64,000 nt of DNA from Clostridiales bacterium. Lineage in GTDB: Bacteria > Bacillota > Clostridia > Christensenellales > CAG-917. The stretch lies in the NCBI GenBank assembly GCA_022009995.1, contig CP091734.1, forward strand, positions 558,001 through 622,000, in the 5' to 3' direction. The notes under the pieces were generated by a model. It did no database searches. It was not told the DNA's origin and was given only the letters and a program-made list of their open reading frames with translations. Numbering within the stretch: position 1 is the stretch's first letter; every line of letters begins with the position of its first letter. Shown in pieces: positions 29,815 to 39,379 of the stretch. The position numbers were made by a program, and so were the translations under genes.

Positions 29815-32459
29815 TTATTCTTCGTCGGAAACGGTTTCGTTTACGGCTGCGGTTTCGGCGTTGACTTCCGCCGCTTCTTCCGAGCTTTCGTTATCGACGG
29901 GGAATTCGGAATCCGTCGCGGACGTTACTTCCGTCACGTCTTCGGTCGTCGTCACGGGATTGCCGTTTTCGTCAAGCACGACTTCTTCTTCGGGTTCTTC
30001 GTGCGGGACGACCGCAATCGACATAATCTTGCTGCCTTCCCTGAGGTTCATGACTTTGACGCCCTTGGTATCCCTGCCGATCTTGCGGATTTCGTCCGCC
30101 GCGACTCTGATAATGATGCCGTTGTCGGCGATAATCATAATATCGTTGTCGGCGTTGATCATTTTCAGGCACACGAGTTTTCCGGTTTCCTCGTTGAACA
30201 CGCCTGCTTTGACGCCCATACCCGCACGGCCTTGCACGCGGTATTCGTCGGGCGAGGAGCGTTTTCCGAAGCCGTTTTCGGAGATTGTCAGAACTTCCTT
30301 GTCTTCTTCGACCATTGCCATATCGACGGCGTAGTCGCCGGGGTTCAGCTTCATACTGCGTACGCCCTGGCAGTCTCTGCCCATTGCGCGGACGTCTGCC
30401 TCGCGGAAGCGGATACACTTGCCTTCGTGCGACGCGATGATAAGTTCTTCATCGCCTTTCGTGATCATTGCCGCGATGAGTTCATCCCCGTCAACCAACC
30501 GAATCGCCTTTTTACCGGTCTTTCTGATGCTTTCAAACTCGGATAATGCCGTTTTCTTGATAAGCCCTTGTTTGGTTGCGAGCATCAGATAGCCTTCGCC
30601 GCGTTCGGGCACGGGAAGGAGCGTCGCGACCTTTTCGCCGGGATCGAGCTGCAAAATATTGATGACCGCGCGTCCGCGGGAGTTCCTGGACGCCTCGGGA
30701 ATTTCATACCCTTTGATGACGTAAACCTTGCCGAAGTTGGTGAAGAACATAAGGTCGTCGTGGGTGGACGTCGTGAAGATGCTTTCCACAAAGTCTTCGT
30801 CTTTCGTCTTATGCGCGGTGATGCCCACGCCGCCCCTGTGCTGGCTCTTGTATTCCGCAACGGGCTGACGTTTGACATATCCGCCGTGAGTCATCGAAAC
30901 GACGATGTCTTCCTTTTCGATAAGGTCTTCGATATTGATTTCGGAATAATCGTAGGAAACTTCGCTGCGACGCGGCGTATTGTACGTTTCCTTGACCTCC
31001 AAAAGTTCTTTCTTGACGATGTCGTTGACTTTGTTGATGTCGGCAAGAATTTCCTTGTAGTTGGCGATTTCGACTTCTTTCTGGGCAAGTTCGTCGTTGA
31101 TTTTTTCGACTTCCAGAGAAGTAAGTCTGCGAAGTCTCATTTCAAGGATTGCCGCCGCCTGTTTGTCGCTGAGAAGGAACCTTTCCATAAGGGCTTTCGC
31201 GGCGGAGTCGTTGTCGGCGCTTTCTTTGATGACCTTAATGACCTCGTCGATGTTCGCAAGCGCGATTGCAAGACCTTTTAAGATATGTTCCCTTTCTTCC
31301 GCCTTTTCAAGGTCGAACCTCGTACGGCGGGTGATGACGTCTTCCTGGTGTCTGATGTAATAAGTCAGGATTTCTTTCAGGTTGAGAATGCGCGGTTTTT
31401 TGTCGGCAAGGACAAGCATAATCATACTGAAACTGATTTGCATCTGGGTTTGTTTGAAAAGCGTGTTCAGAACGACCTGCGCGTTCGCGTCCTTTTTGAT
31501 GTCGATTACGACGCGGAGACCGTGACGGTCGGATTCGTCCTTAATGTCCGAAATGCCCTCTATTCGCTTGTCTTTGACCTGGTCGGCGATATTTTCGATA
31601 AGACGCGCCTTGTTGACCTGATACGGAAGTTCGGTAACGACGATTCTCGTCCTGCCGTTTGCCATTTCTTCGATTTCGGTGCGGGCGCGGATTATGCAGC
31701 CGCCGCGACCGGTTTTGTATGCCTGACGAATGGACGCACGGCCGAGAACTATGCCTGCCGACGGAAAATCGGGCGCGGGAACGAATTTCATAAGGTCTTC
31801 GACTTCCAGTTCGGGATTTTCCATAAGAGCGACGGTGGCGTCGATAACTTCGCCGAGATTGTGCGGGGGAATGGACGTCGCCATACCGACGGCGATACCG
31901 TCCGAACCGTTTACGAGAAGGTTGGGGTAACGCGAGGGAAGAACGACGGGCTGTTCACGCGTGTCGTCGAAGTTCGGACAAAAGTCCACGACGCGTTTGT
32001 CAAGGTCGCGGATCATTTCGTTGGCGATTTTGGAAAGCCTTGCTTCTGTGTAACGATAAGCCGCCGCGGGGTCGCCGTCGACCGAGCCGAAGTTGCCGTG
32101 TCCGTCGATAAGCGGGCAGCGGATCGAGAAGTCCTGGGCAAGCCTTACGAGAGCGTCGTAAACCGAGCTGTCGCCGTGGGGGTGATATTTGCCGAGAACG
32201 TCGCCGACGATAAGCGCGCACTTTCTGAACGGCTTGTCGCAGGTCAGATTAAGTTCGCTCATGCTGTAAAGGATACGGCGGTGTACGGGTTTCAGACCGT
32301 CCCTGACGTCGGGAATCGCACGGGATACGTTGACCGCCATTGCGTAGGCGATGAACGATTTTTCATTTCCTGGTCAAGGTCGATTTTGACGATTTTCGAC
32401 ATCCCGAGATGTTCGACGAAATCTTTATCTTTCTGAGAATCGTTATTTTTGATTATCAT
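29815..32459 (-). CDS. gyrA: DNA gyrase subunit A (frame broken)
   Basis: About 881 residues, type II topoisomerase subunit that cuts and rejoins DNA. The catalytic Tyr region is AAAYRYTEARLSKIA. The quinolone-determining region reads KYHPHGDSSVYDALVRLAQD, with Ser and Asp at the two commonly mutated positions, so no resistance change is visible. The C-terminal pinwheel has a GyrA-box-like QGRAGMGVKAG, and the tail is a long acidic low-complexity segment (EEPEEEVVLDENG). One missing A near 32365 separates the first 30 residues (DKDFVEHLGMSKIVKIDLDQ) from the rest. It lies 13 bases after gyrB. Confidence 0.97.
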
Positions 32460-32472
32460 TTTTCATCTCTCC

Positions 32473-34380
32473 TTAAATGTCAAGTTCTGTTACGAGCGTC
32501 GCGTTGTCTTCGATAAACTGACGGCGCAGTTCGGGCTGTTCGCCCATAAGAACGGTGAATATTTCGTCCGCGGCGATTGCGTCGTCCATATTTACGCGCA
32601 GCAGCGTGCGGGATTTCGGATCCATCGTGGTTTCCCAAAGTTGTTCGGGGTCCATTTCGCCAAGACCTTTGTAACGCTGAATTTCGTTGCCCTTTCTTCC
32701 GACGGAATCGAGATATTCGTTAAGTTCGTCGTCGGAATAACAATATTTGACGGTTTTGCCCTTTGTGACTTTGTAAAGCGGGGGCTGCGCGATATAAACG
32801 TGGCCGTTTTCGATGAGCGGGCGCATGAAACGGAAGAAGAACGTGAGCATAAGTATGCGGATATGGCTGCCGTCAACGTCGGCATCCGTCATACAGATGA
32901 TGCGGTTGTAACGAAGTTTGCTTTCGTCAAAATCTTCCTTGATGCCCGCGCCGAACGCGGTGATCATCGTCTTTATTTCTTCGTTTTCAAGGACCTTATG
33001 GAGCCTTGCCTTTTCAACGTTCAGGATTTTACCGCGGAGGGGCAGTATTGCCTGAAAACGTCTGTCGCGCCCCATCTTTGCGCTGCCGCCTGCGGAGTCG
33101 CCCTCGACAAGGTAAATTTCGCAAAGAGAAGGATCTTTGTCCGAACAGTCGGCAAGTTTGCCGGGGAGCGTGGTGCTTTCAAGGGCGGATTTGCGCCTTG
33201 CAAGGTCACGCGCGTTCCTTGCGGCTTCTCGTGCCTTCTGGGCGAGAACGCCTTTCATAATCAAATCTTTGGCTTCTTTGGGGTGTTCTTCGAGATACGA
33301 GCCTAAGCCTTCGGTCATAGCCTTTGCGACGACCGTACGCATTTCGCTGTTGCCGAGTTTCGTCTTGGTCTGACCTTCGAACTGCGGGTTGGTGAGTTTC
33401 ACGGAAATAACCGCCGTCAAACCTTCCCTGACGTCGTCGCCCGAAAGTTTTTCGTCGCCTTTCAAAATATTGTTGTTTTTGCCGTAATCGTTGATGATTT
33501 TGGTGAGCGAGTTTCTGAAACCTTCCAGGTGCGTGCCGCCTTCTTCGGTATTGATGTTGTTGGCGAACGCGAAAATGGTTTCCGAATAACTGTCGTTGTA
33601 CTGCATCGCGATTTCGACCTCGCCGTTTTCGTAACTTTCGTCAAAATAAATGACCTCCGGGAAAACGGTCTCTTTGTTTTTATTCAGACTTTCGACAAAC
33701 TGGACGATACCGCCTTCGTAATGGAAAGATTCGTCGCGTGCGGGCTCTTCGCGGCGGTCGATAAGTTGAATGGTCAACCCGCGGTTGAGATACGCAAGTT
33801 CGCGCAGGCGGATTTTCATCGTGTCGTAGTTGAAATCGAGCGTCTCGAAAATTTCGGAATCGGGATAAAACTGAATCGTCGTGCCGGTGCGGTCGGTCGT
33901 GCCGACTTCCTGCAACGGACGTTGCGCGATGCCCCTGTTGAAAATTTGTTTGTATATTTTGCCGTTCTGGTAAACGGTGACTTCCAGCCATTCGGACAAT
34001 GCGTTCACGCAGGATACGCCGACGCCGTGCAGCCCGCCCGAGATTTTATAGCCGCTGCCGCCGAATTTTCCGCCGGCGTGCAACTTCGTCAGAACGACTT
34101 CAACGGCGGATTTGCCCTCTTTCGGGATAATGCCCGTGGGGATTCCGCGGCCGTTATCGATGACTTTGCAGCTGCCGTCCTTTTCAATCGAAACGATGAT
34201 TTTGTCGCAGTATCCGGCAAGAGCCTCATCGATACTGTTGTCGACGACTTCCGTAACAAGGTGATGCAAGCCCCTTTCGTCGGTCGAGCCGATGTACATA
34301 CCCGGTCTTTTACGGACGGGATCCAGCCCTTCGAGGACCTGTATCGCGCCCTGGTCGTAAGATAAATTTTGTTTTTCCAT
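32473..34380 (-). CDS. gyrB: DNA gyrase subunit B
   Basis: An intact 635-residue ATPase subunit. GHKL motifs: EVVDNSIDEALAG (metal-binding Asn), VIDNGRGIPTG, and GGLHGVGVSCVNALS. The TOPRIM domain has EIYLVEGDSAGGSAKMGRDR and the DADVDGSHIR acidic cluster. It ends YNLVTELDI-like, the usual gyrase B tail. It lies between remB and gyrA in a leftward operon. Confidence 0.98.
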   Translation of the reverse strand: MEKQNLSYDQGAIQVLEGLDPVRKRPGMYIGSTDERGLHHLVTEVVDNSIDEALAGYCDKIIVSIEKDGSCKVIDNGRGIPTGIIPKEGKSAVEVVLTKLHAGGKFGGSGYKISGGLHGVGVSCVNALSEWLEVTVYQNGKIYKQIFNRGIAQRPLQEVGTTDRTGTTIQFYPDSEIFETLDFNYDTMKIRLRELAYLNRGLTIQLIDRREEPARDESFHYEGGIVQFVESLNKNKETVFPEVIYFDESYENGEVEIAMQYNDSYSETIFAFANNINTEEGGTHLEGFRNSLTKIINDYGKNNNILKGDEKLSGDDVREGLTAVISVKLTNPQFEGQTKTKLGNSEMRTVVAKAMTEGLGSYLEEHPKEAKDLIMKGVLAQKAREAARNARDLARRKSALESTTLPGKLADCSDKDPSLCEIYLVEGDSAGGSAKMGRDRRFQAILPLRGKILNVEKARLHKVLENEEIKTMITAFGAGIKEDFDESKLRYNRIICMTDADVDGSHIRILMLTFFFRFMRPLIENGHVYIAQPPLYKVTKGKTVKYCYSDDELNEYLDSVGRKGNEIQRYKGLGEMDPEQLWETTMDPKSRTLLRVNMDDAIAADEIFTVLMGEQPELRRQFIEDNATLVTELDI

Positions 34381-34391
34381 AATACCTCCGT

Positions 34392-34631
34392 TTATATGAA
34401 AATAAAACCGTGTTTTTCAAAACGCGAAAAAAGCGCGCGCCCCGACAGATTGCTTATGTAAGCATGTTGTTTTCCGTCTTCGCCGTCGTAAAAAACGACG
34501 CTTCTGGGTTCGCCGGTTTTTTGTACCTTTACCGTGCCTTTTGAAATGATTTCGTCAAGTGCCAGGGACAAGGTCGAATTTCCGACGCCTTCGTCAAATA
34601 TCGCGACGACGTCCGTGTAAAACACGCGCAT
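34392..34631 (-). CDS. RemA/RemB-family regulator (DUF370)
   Basis: A 79-residue protein matching RemB (YaaB) in size and position, the gene found between recF and gyrB in Bacillus. The pattern is an N-terminal VVAIFDEG strand, a KGTVKVQKTGEPRSVVF strand pair and ISNLSGRALFSRF at the C-terminus. RemA-type proteins are DNA-binding biofilm regulators, while RemB function is less clear. It lies 11 bases upstream of gyrB on the same strand, unlike Bacillus, where the block faces the other way. Confidence 0.75.
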   Translation of the reverse strand: MRVFYTDVVAIFDEGVGNSTLSLALDEIISKGTVKVQKTGEPRSVVFYDGEDGKQHAYISNLSGRALFSRFEKHGFIFI

Positions 34632-34948
34632 ACGCTCTCCCGCGTACGCAATGCGTGCGCACGCATAAAGTAATAAGTATATTAATTATAACATATTATC
34701 AATAAATTACAAAACGTTTTTCGCGTCTTTTTGATAAATTATCCTTTTTTACGGGATTTTCGGGGCTTTTAAGGGCAAAATTCAATTTGTCGTGGGGGAA
34801 TATATCCGTTTTTCTTATTTCGGTTCTGATAACCCCTGCGGCGCGGACGTATTTTTTTACGGCTCCGTCGCGGATAAGAAAACGCGCGTTTTGCCGATAT
34901 TTCCTAAAAATTCTTTTACTTTCTTTTCCGATATGATATAATAACCGT
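34632..34948. other. Divergent intergenic region remB/recF
   Basis: 317 bases with A/T-rich stretches and the recF promoter at the right end. An 86-codon leftward frame covers most of it but would start inside recF and run through the recF promoter, so I do not call it. The S4-domain gene (rlbA/yaaA) usually found just before recF is not recognisable. Confidence 0.6.
34934..34942 (+). promoter_or_regulatory. Extended -10 promoter of recF
   Basis: TGA followed by TATAAT at 34937-34942. The -35 is weak. The start would fall at about 34949, the A of the recF ATG, and no ribosome site precedes it. Confidence 0.55.
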
Positions 34949-36052
34949 ATGTTTATCAAATCGCTTCAACTAAAAAATTTCAGAAACTACGACGCGGCGT
35001 CCGTTACTTTCGGACAAGGCATCAACGTGCTTTCCGGCGAAAACGCAAGCGGAAAGACGAATATGCTGGAAGCGATTTATCTGTTGGGGCTTGGCAAATC
35101 CCCCCGTACGAGCCGCGAAAAGGAACTTATTTCGTTCAACGCCGAGCGCGCGTATATCAAGGCTGAAATCGCAAAAAAATATCGCACGCACGTCATCGAA
35201 ATCGTAATTGAAGGTAAAGGCGCGAAAAAAATAAAAATCGACAATCTTCCCGTGAAAAGACTGTCCGAACTTATCGGTATCGTCAACGTCGTTTACTTCT
35301 CCCCCGACGAAATGCGTTTCGTGAAAGCAGGCCCCGACGAACGACGGAGATTTTTGGACATTTCCCTTTCGCAACAATCGAAAACTTACTTTAAGTCGCT
35401 TGCAAAATACAACAAAATTCTGCAACAAAGGAACACCCTTCTCAAAAACGAAAACCGCAACGAAAACCTGAAAACCCTTTTGTCGATATGGGACGAGGGT
35501 ATGGCGGAAGTCGGCGCGAATCTGATCCTTGCAAGGAAAAATTACGTAAAGAAACTTTCAACCCTTGCAAAAGATTCCCACTTTGAATTGTCGGACGGAA
35601 AAGAAACTCTGTCGCTGCAATACGAGTGCGCGATAAAAGGCGACACTTACGACGAAATTTACAATAATTTACTTTCCGCATTTTCGACGTCGGTGGAGCG
35701 CGACCGCGCCCTTATGTACACGTCGCAAGGTCCGCACCGCGACGATATTAAAATAATATTAAACGACGTGGACGCAAGAAAATTCGCGTCGCAGGGACAG
35801 CAGCGAAGCGTGTCGCTTTCGGTCAAAATCGCGGAACTCACTCTTTTCAAAAACGAAACGGGCGAAGCCCCGATTTTACTTCTGGATGACGTTCTGAGCG
35901 AACTTGACGTGGCGCGCCGCGAAAAACTTATCGAACTTGCAAACCGCACACAAACGGTGATTACGTGTACGGAATTTGACGTTAAACCCCTTAATTTGTC
36001 AAAACTGTACGTCGTAAAGAACGGCACCGTCGCTGAAAAAAAGATAAAATAA
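34949..36052 (+). CDS. recF: DNA replication/repair protein RecF
   Basis: A 367-residue SMC-like ATPase that loads RecA at gaps. Walker A is LSGENASGKTNMLEAIYLLG, the signature region is SQGPHRDDIKIIL then FASQGQQRSVSLSVKIAEL, and Walker B is PILLLDDVLSELD. The frame is intact. It begins a rightward block recF-dnaA-dnaN, an order different from the usual dnaA-dnaN-recF. Confidence 0.96.
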   Translation: MFIKSLQLKNFRNYDAASVTFGQGINVLSGENASGKTNMLEAIYLLGLGKSPRTSREKELISFNAERAYIKAEIAKKYRTHVIEIVIEGKGAKKIKIDNLPVKRLSELIGIVNVVYFSPDEMRFVKAGPDERRRFLDISLSQQSKTYFKSLAKYNKILQQRNTLLKNENRNENLKTLLSIWDEGMAEVGANLILARKNYVKKLSTLAKDSHFELSDGKETLSLQYECAIKGDTYDEIYNNLLSAFSTSVERDRALMYTSQGPHRDDIKIILNDVDARKFASQGQQRSVSLSVKIAELTLFKNETGEAPILLLDDVLSELDVARREKLIELANRTQTVITCTEFDVKPLNLSKLYVVKNGTVAEKKIK

Positions 36053-36110
36053 GCGCAAAAAACTTTCTTAAATAAATATACTTTATTTTTATAATATATA
36101 CCGATTTTGT

Positions 36111-36139
36111 TTGTATTTTTCGGTCAATAATGTTATCAT
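36111..36139 (+). promoter_or_regulatory. Sigma-A promoter of dnaA
   Basis: TTGTAT at 36111-36116, 17-base spacer, extended -10 TGT plus TATCAT at 36134-36139. The expected start (about 36146-36149) coincides with the dnaA ATG. Confidence 0.65.
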
Positions 36140-36148
36140 ATATTTATT

Positions 36149-37518
36149 ATGATCGATATCAATACCCTTTGGAACGACACCAAAATCAAATTATCCGCAA
36201 GACTTCAAGCGATAAGTTACGAAGTATGGATTGAAAAACTGGAACCGATTTGTTTTATCGGTCATACTCTCGTGCTGCAAACGGGAAGTCAGAGCAGCAA
36301 AAACACCATCGTGAAAAATTACCGCGAAACAATCCTCGAAGCGGTGAAAGAAGTCAACCCCATTATCTCGGACGTTAAGATTATTATCGAGTCCGAAAAA
36401 GCCGATTGTCTGAAACAGCAGGACTATACCCTGGGAGACGAACTTGTCGTGAAAAAGGTTGAAAAATCCGATGATGCGGGTTTTTCGTTCAATAAAAAAT
36501 ATACCTTTTCAAACTTTGTCGTCGGGAAATCCAACGAGATCGCCTTCGCCGCGGCGCAAGCCGTGTCCGAGCATCCCGGCGGTCGTTTCAATCCCCTGTT
36601 CATATACGGCGGAGTCGGGCTTGGAAAAACCCACCTTATGCACGCAATCGGAAATTACATAAACGCAAAATTTCCTCAAAAACGCATAATGTACATCACG
36701 ACGGACAAATATATCGCCGACTATGTGGAGTCGATAAGAGATTCCAAAACAAGCGTCGCTTTCCGTGAAAAATATCGTTCCGTCGACGTGCTTATGATTG
36801 ACGATATTCAGTTTATCGCGTCGAAACAAGGCACGCAGGAGGCGTTGTTCCACACCTTCAACGATTTATATCAGAACGATAAACATATCATTATTTCGTC
36901 GGATCGTCCGCCAAAGGAAATCGCGCCCCTTGAAGAAAGGCTTCGCACCCGTTTCCAGTGGGGACTTCTTGCGGACATTCAGCCGCCCGATATCGAAACG
37001 AGAATCGCAATTCTCAAAAAGAAAGCCGACGCCGAAAACTTTTATCTTTCGGACGACGTCGCGTCGTTTATCGCCAGCAATATGGAAAACAACATTCGCG
37101 ACCTTGAAGGGCTTCTGAACAAGGTTATGTTTTATTCCCAACTTTCGGGACAGCCGGCGTCGCTTGCGATTGCGAAAGAGGCGCTTTCCGGGTATATCGA
37201 AACGAAAAAGGAACACTTTGACGCATACGACGTTCTTTCGACAACCTGCAAATACTTCGGCGTTTCCGAAAACGACGTCATCGGCAAAAAGAAAAACAAG
37301 GAATTTGTGGAACCGAGAATGATTGCGATTTATCTTATCTGCGACATGCTTTCCGTTCCCCCTTGTGTCGATCGGCGGTATTTTTCGGCGGCCGCGACCA
37401 CGCGACGATAATCCACGCGCGCGACAAAATTTCGGACCTCATTTCATCGAATAACGGCGCGTCACAAAAACTAAAAATACAAATCAACGACATAAAAGAC
37501 ATGCTCTATAAACGCTGA
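36149..37518 (+). CDS. dnaA: Chromosomal replication initiator DnaA (frame broken)
   Basis: About 456 residues. Domain I opens WNDTKIKLSARLQAISYEVW, AAA+ Walker A is IYGGVGLGKTHLMHAIGN, Walker B is VDVLMIDDIQFIASK, and sensor/box VII is ERLRTRFQWGLLADI. Domain IV needs one extra C near 37363 removed; it then reads SVPLVSIGGIFGGRDHATII, the DnaA-box-binding signature, and ends DMLYKR. The gene is not flanked by a clear DnaA-box cluster. No ribosome site is visible before the ATG. Confidence 0.96.
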
Positions 37519-37709
37519 TTGTAGATATGTTCATAAAATATAAAAGTTTTCAACAAAGTTGTTAACATCAAAATCCACAACTTGTTGTTGGCACAAATCC
37601 GATTTTGTCAATATCTTGTGCGAAACGTTCACCTTCAACTTTTCCACAAACCTTATTAACAAAATCATCATCAAGTATAAAATAACAATAAATAATTAAG
37701 GAGAAAACG
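37519..37709. other. dnaA-dnaN intergenic region with two degenerate DnaA boxes
   Basis: 191 A/T-rich bases. AAATCCACA at 37571-37579 and TTTTCCACA at 37640-37648 match TTATCCACA at seven and eight of nine positions. This is a weaker set than at 44.6-44.8 kb, so I do not call it oriC, though a secondary DnaA-binding role is possible. Confidence 0.45.
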
Positions 37710-38819
37710 ATGAAACTTTCTTGCGACAGCTTTGACTTATCAGACGCTTTAACACAGGTGGGAAAAGCCCTTCCCTTAAAGAAAGTAATGCCGATATTGA
37801 ACGGTATTAAACTGAAAGCGGAAGGAGATACTTTGACGCTTACCGCAACGGATCTCGAACTTTCAATCGAAAAGAAAATAAAGGCGGATATTTTCACCGA
37901 AGGAGAAACTGTTATCCTTGGAAAATATTTTACGGAATACGTCAGAAAAATCGATAAGGAAGACGTTATTATAGATACGTCCGGGGAAAACACCCTTAAA
38001 CTTACCTACGGCGAAAATAACGGCTATATACAGACGATGGAAGCCGACGAATATCCCGCTTTCAAAAACGTCAACGACGAAAACTCTTTTTATATTGTAA
38101 AGAAAGAGTTGAAAAACCTTATCGAAAAAATTATTTTCTGCACCGCAAGCGAAGATAACCGCCCAACGCTTAAAGGTTGCAGCATTGAAATTTCCGACAA
38201 TAAAATAATCGGCGTCGCGTCAGACGGGTACCGCCTTGCTTATTGCAAAAAAGAAATCGAATACGGCGGAGCGGATATTAAAATAATCGTCCCCGCAAGA
38301 AGTATGAGCGAAATTTCAAAACTTCTTGACGACAGCGACGAAAACGTAAAGGTGAGCATCGAGAAAAACTATTTCATGGTCGATCTCGAAAACACCAAAA
38401 TCGTAACGCGACTTATCGAAGGCGAATATATCAACTACAATAAGATTATTCCTTCCGACTTCACAACCACCGTGTTTGTCGATAAAAAAGCGTTGGACAC
38501 CGCAATCGATCGCGCGTCGCTTGCAACCCGCACCGAAAAGAAAAGCGTCGTAAAACTTGAAATCCGCGAAAAGAGAATGTCGATATCTGCGGAAAGCGAA
38601 ATCAGCGGCATCAACGAAATCGTCAATATCGACCTTCTGGGACACGACCTTAACATCGGGTTCAACGCAAGATATCTTTCGGACAGCCTGCGCGCGATAA
38701 GCGACGATTTTGTGAAACTTTGCTTCACGACTTCGACCGCGCCCGGCGTCATCGTACCTACGGAAAAGAAGGAAGACGAATATCTTTACCTTATTCTGCC
38801 CGTGCGTATTATTAACTGA
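37710..38819 (+). CDS. dnaN: DNA polymerase III beta sliding clamp
   Basis: An intact 369-residue clamp with three repeated domains. Family landmarks: LTQVGKALPLKKVMPILNGI, LTATDLELSIEKKI, FCTASEDNRPTLKGCSIEI, VASDGYRLAYCKKEIE, and the C-terminal TAPGVIVPTEKKEDEYLYLI followed by LPVR. GGAG precedes the ATG. A strong terminator follows. Confidence 0.97.
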   Translation: MKLSCDSFDLSDALTQVGKALPLKKVMPILNGIKLKAEGDTLTLTATDLELSIEKKIKADIFTEGETVILGKYFTEYVRKIDKEDVIIDTSGENTLKLTYGENNGYIQTMEADEYPAFKNVNDENSFYIVKKELKNLIEKIIFCTASEDNRPTLKGCSIEISDNKIIGVASDGYRLAYCKKEIEYGGADIKIIVPARSMSEISKLLDDSDENVKVSIEKNYFMVDLENTKIVTRLIEGEYINYNKIIPSDFTTTVFVDKKALDTAIDRASLATRTEKKSVVKLEIREKRMSISAESEISGINEIVNIDLLGHDLNIGFNARYLSDSLRAISDDFVKLCFTTSTAPGVIVPTEKKEDEYLYLILPVRIIN

Positions 38820-38840
38820 CAAAAACTTATTCCAAAACAA

Positions 38841-38876
38841 AAAAACACACTGCGAAATTGCAGTGTGTTTTGTTTT
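38841..38876. terminator. Bidirectional intrinsic terminator between dnaN and the GyrI-like gene
   Basis: AAAACACACTGC and GCAGTGTGTTTT are exact complements around GAAATT, with A-rich and T-rich flanks. It serves both converging genes. Confidence 0.9.
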
Positions 38877-38887
38877 ATTCTTTTTTG

Positions 38888-39364
38888 TTACTTTTCTTCT
38901 TCGACTTTTCTTATCGGAAACATAAGGAAGTTTTCGTTGGTTTTCGGATTGGTGAAATTCTGCACGCTTCCGACAAGGTTTATCTTGTTTGCGATAAGGT
39001 ATCCGATAAGTTCCTTGAAAGTTTCGGTCGACTCCACCTTTGCCTTTATATATTCAAAAGACGGTATCACCCATTTTGTCCAGCCGCTTGGCGCGACGGC
39101 GTCGTCGACGGCTTCGACACCCGCAAGATAAAGCCCGTTTTCGTATCCGCCTTCCCACGGCTTAAAAGACAGTGATTCGTCGCTCATAGCGCCCCACAGA
39201 CCTTTAAGCGCGCCCGACTCGTCCCACTTTGCAAGATAAGATATTTCCGAAAAGTTTTTATTTAATTCCGTCCATAAATCTCTGACGAAATCTTTGCCGT
39301 CTTTCGACGAACCGCACTTCCCGATCAATGTAATTTTAGGCAAAGTTATTCTGGTGGTTTCCAT
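38888..39364 (-). CDS. GyrI-like / AraC effector-binding domain protein
   Basis: A 158-residue stand-alone small-molecule-binding domain of the SOUL/GyrI type. The fold signature is GLWGAMSDES, GLYLAGVEAVDD and a conserved SGWTKWVIPSFEYIKAKVE with a following TFKELIGYLI helix. There is no DNA-binding domain. Such proteins bind hydrophobic ligands, and the ligand here is unknown. The gene lies 15 bases after parB and ends at the dnaN terminator. Confidence 0.75.
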   Translation of the reverse strand: METTRITLPKITLIGKCGSSKDGKDFVRDLWTELNKNFSEISYLAKWDESGALKGLWGAMSDESLSFKPWEGGYENGLYLAGVEAVDDAVAPSGWTKWVIPSFEYIKAKVESTETFKELIGYLIANKINLVGSVQNFTNPKTNENFLMFPIRKVEEEK

Positions 39365-39379
39365 ACTTTATCTTAAAAA

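Noticed and set aside
34699..34959. 86-codon leftward frame with an S4-like ARFLIRDGAVK stretch
   Set aside because: It would start inside recF and cross the recF promoter, has no ribosome site, and the S4 resemblance is weak.
37519..37709. oriC between dnaA and dnaN
   Set aside because: Only two degenerate DnaA boxes, no parS and no composition switch here; the 44.6-45.3 kb site is better supported.
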